A stretch of DNA of 9,157 nt from an uncultured Porphyromonadaceae bacterium (lineage in GTDB: Bacteria; Bacteroidota; Bacteroidia; Bacteroidales; Muribaculaceae), in the NCBI GenBank assembly GCA_900546835.1, contig UREH01000093.1:1-9157 (forward strand), read 5' to 3'. The notes beneath the pieces are model-generated. The model saw only the letters and a list, made by a program, of their open reading frames with translations, had not been told where the DNA came from and searched no databases. Every line of letters starts with the position of its first letter. Positions within the stretch are counted from its first letter, which is position 1. A program made the position numbers and the translations under genes. This document shows positions 6,886 through 9,157 of this stretch, in pieces.

Positions 6886-7818
6886 TCAGGAATTTGCCCA
6901 GCTCACGCGCTGCTGGTCGCCGATTATGCGTTTCACCTCGCCGATGAGTTCCCAATCTGGCTGTTCGCTCACGAAGACAATATTTTTCGCCACATTTTCA
7001 GAGTTCGCCGAACTGAAGAGTGTGGTGGCGATGCGCGGTTCGGATACGGAATACTGCATTGCGAGTTTCTCAATCGGATAGCCCTTTGCGTCGCAATATT
7101 CCACGGCGCGACGGCAAGCATCGACGAGGCTCTTCGGGGCCGGATGCCATGCCGGCACTCCGCGCCGCGAAAGAAGACCCATCGACAGCGGGGAAGCGTT
7201 GATTACCCCGATGCCGCGCTGTTCGAAGTAGTCGAGATAGTCAAGCAATTTGTCGTCGTTGAGGGTGAAGTGGCAGAAGTTCAGGATGCTCTCAACGGTG
7301 CCGGGGGCCACGTGGTCGATTACCCACTGAAGGTTCTCGAGCTGCAGGTCTGTGATGCCCACATGGCCCACCACTCCCTTTTCGCGCAGCGCCACGAGCG
7401 CCGGGAGCGTTTCGTCGACCACCTGATGCAGGTCGGCAAACTCAATATCGTGAACGTTGATAAGGTCGATGTGGTCCACGCCGAGGCGCTCCATGCTTTC
7501 GTAGACGCTCTCGGTGGCGCGGCGTGCGGAATAATCCCAGGTGTTCACACCGTCCTGACCGTAGCGGCCCACCTTGGTGGAGAGATAATATTTGTCGCGC
7601 TGAATCTCGCGGAGCGCCTTTCCGAGCACGGTCTCCGCCTTGTAATGTCCATAGTAGGGCGATACGTCGATAAAGTTCATGCCACCCTCAACGGCGGTAT
7701 GCACCGCGGCAACTGCCTCGCTCTCTTTTGTTTCGCGGAACACGCTGCCGAGCGACGACGCTCCGAAACTCAATGCCGACACTTTCATGCCCGTCCGGCC
7801 TATTTTTCTATACTCCAT
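6886..7818 (-). CDS. Aldo/keto reductase, probable L-galactose 1-dehydrogenase
   Basis: First gene of the operon. Predicted to oxidise C1 of L-galactose to L-galactonolactone with NAD(P). The 310-residue protein carries the aldo/keto reductase tetrad: D51 and Y56 in DVSPYYG (51-57), K82 in STKVGRYG (80-87) and H123 in NVHDIE (121-126). GVINASPLSMG (204-214) resembles the cofactor-binding loop. Its closest known functions are the L-galactose and L-fucose dehydrogenases (D-threo-aldose 1-dehydrogenase type) of plants and bacteria, and an enzyme of this kind starts the Bacteroides vulgatus L-galactose route. The ATG at 7818 is the natural start, beginning the usual M-x-Y-R-x-I-G-x-T-G family opening. 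No in-frame break is seen. Sequence alone does not separate L-galactose from L-fucose as substrate. Confidence 0.87.
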   Translation of the reverse strand: MEYRKIGRTGMKVSALSFGASSLGSVFRETKESEAVAAVHTAVEGGMNFIDVSPYYGHYKAETVLGKALREIQRDKYYLSTKVGRYGQDGVNTWDYSARRATESVYESMERLGVDHIDLINVHDIEFADLHQVVDETLPALVALREKGVVGHVGITDLQLENLQWVIDHVAPGTVESILNFCHFTLNDDKLLDYLDYFEQRGIGVINASPLSMGLLSRRGVPAWHPAPKSLVDACRRAVEYCDAKGYPIEKLAMQYSVSEPRIATTLFSSANSENVAKNIVFVSEQPDWELIGEVKRIIGDQQRVSWANS

Positions 7819-7857
7819 AATTGTATCTACAGTTTTTCAGGTATTTCTAATTTGCTG

Positions 7858-7865
7858 CAAATATC
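7858..7865 (-). promoter_or_regulatory. Candidate -7 box for the L-galactose operon
   Basis: The minus strand reads GATATTTG, five of six defined positions of TAnnTTTG, 39 bases upstream of the aldo/keto reductase ATG. There is no good -33 TTTG upstream, as might be expected of a promoter that needs an AraC-type activator. This is the best promoter candidate I can find in front of the operon. Confidence 0.3.
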
Positions 7866-7903
7866 GGGGTTATCTTCTGAAATCATTGTCAGAATTTCGC
7901 GTT

Positions 7904-7921
7904 TCGATAGGACAATATCGA
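7904..7921. promoter_or_regulatory. Dyad in the divergent control region, candidate operator
   Basis: TCGATA (7904-7909) and TATCGA (7916-7921) form a perfect inverted repeat around a 6-base centre. It lies between the two divergent candidate -7 boxes, roughly 40 bases upstream of the operon's box and 22 upstream of the regulator's. AraC-family proteins more often bind direct repeats, so this could belong to another regulator or be chance. A second short palindrome, CAAGCGCTTG (7934-7943), lies next to the regulator's candidate -7 box. Confidence 0.3.
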
Positions 7922-7943
7922 CATCGACTATCTCAAGCGCTTG

Positions 7944-7951
7944 TATATTTC
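7944..7951 (+). promoter_or_regulatory. Candidate -7 box for the AraC-family regulator
   Basis: TATATTTC matches five of six defined positions of TAnnTTTG and lies 40 bases upstream of the regulator's ATG at 7992. No TTTG element is present about 20 bases upstream. Its position supports starting the regulator at 7992 rather than at the upstream TTG at 7941, which would fall before the box. Confidence 0.3.
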
Positions 7952-7991
7952 GCGGGTTTGCGCTAACTTGCACGATACAACATACCGAGCC

Positions 7992-8882
7992 ATGCACCAT
8001 TTCACACGACTACCGCAACTGCTTACGCTTAATGTGGGCCACGCCTCGCACAATGCCGACTGGAATTTCCGGGATGTCAGCAGCCCGTTCACACGTCTAT
8101 ACTTCGTCACAGCCGGTTCGGCCACCGTTCAGCTCCCATCCGGCTGCCATAAGCTGACCCAGGGCCACATGTATTTAATTCCGGCCTTCATGCAGCATAC
8201 CGACTGTTGCACCGGTCGTTTCGATCATTATTATATACATATTTATGAGGATTCGGATGGGCCGGGCGTCCTCGCCGACCTTGATTTTCCCGTGGAACTC
8301 AACGGCACCGACCACGACCTACACCTTTTCCGCACAATATGCGAACACAACGAAACCATGCGGCTGCATACCCCCGACCCGCGGATTTACGACAACCGCC
8401 ACTCGCTGATTGAGTGCGTACGTCTGAACCGCGAACGCCCGATTCATGAGCGCATGGAATCGCTCGGCATAGTCTACCAGTTGCTGTCGAGGTTCGTTCG
8501 ACTGGCTCACCCGCGCTATGAATCCTCCGACGCGCGGATCCGCAACGCCTTGCGCTTCATCGACAGGAATCCTGGAGAAACCATCGCGCTCAGCCAGTTG
8601 GCCGACGCGGCACATATGTCGCGCGACCATTTCATCCGCATGTTCTACCATGAAGTCGGCGTAACACCCATACGATACATTACGGAACGTAAAATGCTCA
8701 GAGCGCGCCTCCAGCTTGCCTCCACCTCCCTTCCGGTGAAAGACATCGCCGCTTCGCTTGGCTACAGCGACTTCTCCTACTTCTCGCGCATCTTCCGGAA
8801 GGAAACCCTCCTAACCCCTCTCCAGTACCGCGCCTCCTTCAACCGCGTCCCCACTCCCGGCAAGCCCCTATCGAACTCCTGA
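7992..8882 (+). CDS. AraC-family transcriptional regulator, probable activator of the L-galactose operon
   Basis: A 296-residue regulator divergent from the operon. Residues about 25-90 look like the cupin sugar-sensing domain of AraC proteins (LYFVTAGSATVQL at 37-49, LIPAFMQHT at 62-70). The C-terminal 100 residues form the double helix-turn-helix: the first helix pair around IALSQLADAAHMSRDHF (198-214), the second around VKDIAASLGYSDFSYFSRIF (249-268), followed by the family's T-P-x-Q-Y-R (275-280 region). I chose the ATG at 7992; the frame opens to a TTG at 7941, but that extension overlaps the candidate promoter and adds 17 residues with no family likeness. Position and orientation make it the likely local regulator, and L-galactose or a pathway intermediate the likely effector. 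Neither has been shown, and the sequence does not tell activation from repression. Confidence 0.88.
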   Translation: MHHFTRLPQLLTLNVGHASHNADWNFRDVSSPFTRLYFVTAGSATVQLPSGCHKLTQGHMYLIPAFMQHTDCCTGRFDHYYIHIYEDSDGPGVLADLDFPVELNGTDHDLHLFRTICEHNETMRLHTPDPRIYDNRHSLIECVRLNRERPIHERMESLGIVYQLLSRFVRLAHPRYESSDARIRNALRFIDRNPGETIALSQLADAAHMSRDHFIRMFYHEVGVTPIRYITERKMLRARLQLASTSLPVKDIAASLGYSDFSYFSRIFRKETLLTPLQYRASFNRVPTPGKPLSNS

Positions 8883-8913
8883 CCGAAACCTTGCCATAGA
8901 AACAGATATTGAC

Positions 8914-8938
8914 AAAAAAAACGATTACCGCCTCCGGC
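8914..8938 (-). terminator. Weak hairpin plus T-run after the integrase remnant
   Basis: Read on the minus strand, a 4-pair stem (one G-T pair) with a 4-base loop (8927-8938) is followed after 5 bases by eight T residues (8921-8914). It lies just past the stop of the truncated recombinase frame. The stem is short, so it could be a chance structure. It occupies most of the 66-base gap between the regulator and the remnant. Confidence 0.22.
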
Positions 8939-8948
8939 TGAAAGGATA

Positions 8949-9157
8949 TTACCTTCCGATGAAACGCAAGCGCTCAAGAATACTATTTGCCTGTGCCAAA
9001 ACGCGAGGTGTCACTATCAGTGTCTTCGGGCTTGAATCAGACAGCTTTGTGCTGAATACCGTGCGCTCGCCATTGACGGTAATTCTCACCATTATGACGC
9101 ATGTGCCGTCCTTGTTGACGTGATTTGTGCGCAGGTAAAAGCGGATGTTAAGATTGC
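8949..9157 (-). pseudogene. Truncated N-terminus of a Bacteroidetes-type tyrosine recombinase
   Basis: Sixty-eight complete codons, running from the right edge to a TAA at 8949-8951. The first 40 or so residues (N-I-R-F-Y-L-R-T-N, K-D-G-T, V-N-G-E-R-T, F-S-T-K-L) are typical of the arm-type DNA-binding domain that opens phage/conjugative-transposon integrases in Bacteroidetes. After FSTKL the sequence departs from the family: the usual tryptophan-containing stretch is missing, a helix-like segment ANSILERLR resembles the next conserved part, and the frame then stops. No SAM-like or catalytic domain (R-H-R-Y) follows in any minus-strand frame before the AraC gene. The start codon lies outside the window, probably only one or two codons away. 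I read it as a decayed fragment; a functional 70-residue DNA-binding protein is possible but less likely. Confidence 0.68.

Noticed and set aside
3259..7818. Reading the locus as an L-fucose or L-rhamnose operon.
   Set aside because: There is no fucose or rhamnose isomerase, kinase, aldolase or enolase-type fuconate dehydratase. UxaB and UxaA make sense only if the sugar keeps its 6-hydroxyl, although side activity on L-fucose cannot be excluded.
7941..7991. N-terminal extension of the AraC-family regulator to a TTG at 7941.
   Set aside because: The extra 17 residues do not resemble the family and the TTG lies at the edge of the candidate -7 box. The ATG at 7992 is the better start.
6880..8157. 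A 425-codon open frame on the plus strand, opposite the aldo/keto reductase and running into the regulator gene.
   Set aside because: It overlaps two well-supported genes, crosses the control region and shows no domain. It is a shadow frame.
8777..8977. A 66-codon minus-strand frame spanning the regulator's end and the gap.
   Set aside because: It overlaps both the helix-turn-helix coding region and the integrase remnant in another frame, with no family likeness.

Overview
The window looks like a chromosomal piece of a Bacteroidales bacterium, quite possibly one of the GC-richer gut families such as Muribaculaceae. The signs are moderately GC-rich coding sequence with AT-rich gaps, candidate -7 boxes of the Bacteroidetes form TAnnTTTG, sparse Shine-Dalgarno sequences, a FucP-type sugar permease, an exported carboxypeptidase-regulatory-like domain protein, and a Bacteroidetes-style integrase N-terminus. 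The family assignment is a guess; the order is fairly secure.

Layout, left to right. Positions 2-169 (minus) hold the first 56 codons of an exported protein that runs off the left edge. Positions 324-7818 are one seven-gene minus-strand operon. In transcription order it encodes an aldo/keto reductase (7818-6886), a COG3618 amidohydrolase-type lactonase (6881-5955), a FucP-like MFS permease (5948-4704), a zinc alcohol dehydrogenase (4674-3655), an L-rhamnose mutarotase-family protein (3642 or 3600 to 3259), a UxaB-type tagaturonate reductase (3196-1763) and a UxaA-type altronate dehydratase (1766-324). Genes are 4-62 bases apart or overlap by 4. A divergent AraC-family regulator lies at 7992-8882 (plus), with a 173-base shared control region. 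At the right edge (8949-9157, minus) is the truncated N-terminus of a tyrosine recombinase.

How the genes fit together. The first, second and fourth genes match, in kind and order, the L-galactose route described in Bacteroides vulgatus: L-galactose dehydrogenase, L-galactono-lactonase and L-galactonate 5-dehydrogenase, giving D-tagaturonate. Here the same operon continues with UxaB (tagaturonate to D-altronate) and UxaA (D-altronate to 2-keto-3-deoxy-D-gluconate, KDG), and adds a permease, a probable mutarotase and a regulator. The operon therefore appears to encode uptake and full conversion of L-galactose to KDG. KDG kinase and aldolase are not in the window. The dehydrogenase and UxaB act on the same carbon, so together they amount to a redox-neutral C5 epimerisation of L-galactonate to D-altronate.

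Points worth a second look are the proline replacing the key FucP aspartate, a single in-frame stop joining the dehydrogenase and mutarotase frames with no ATG start for the latter, a possible internal promoter before uxaBA, and the integrase remnant beside the regulator.
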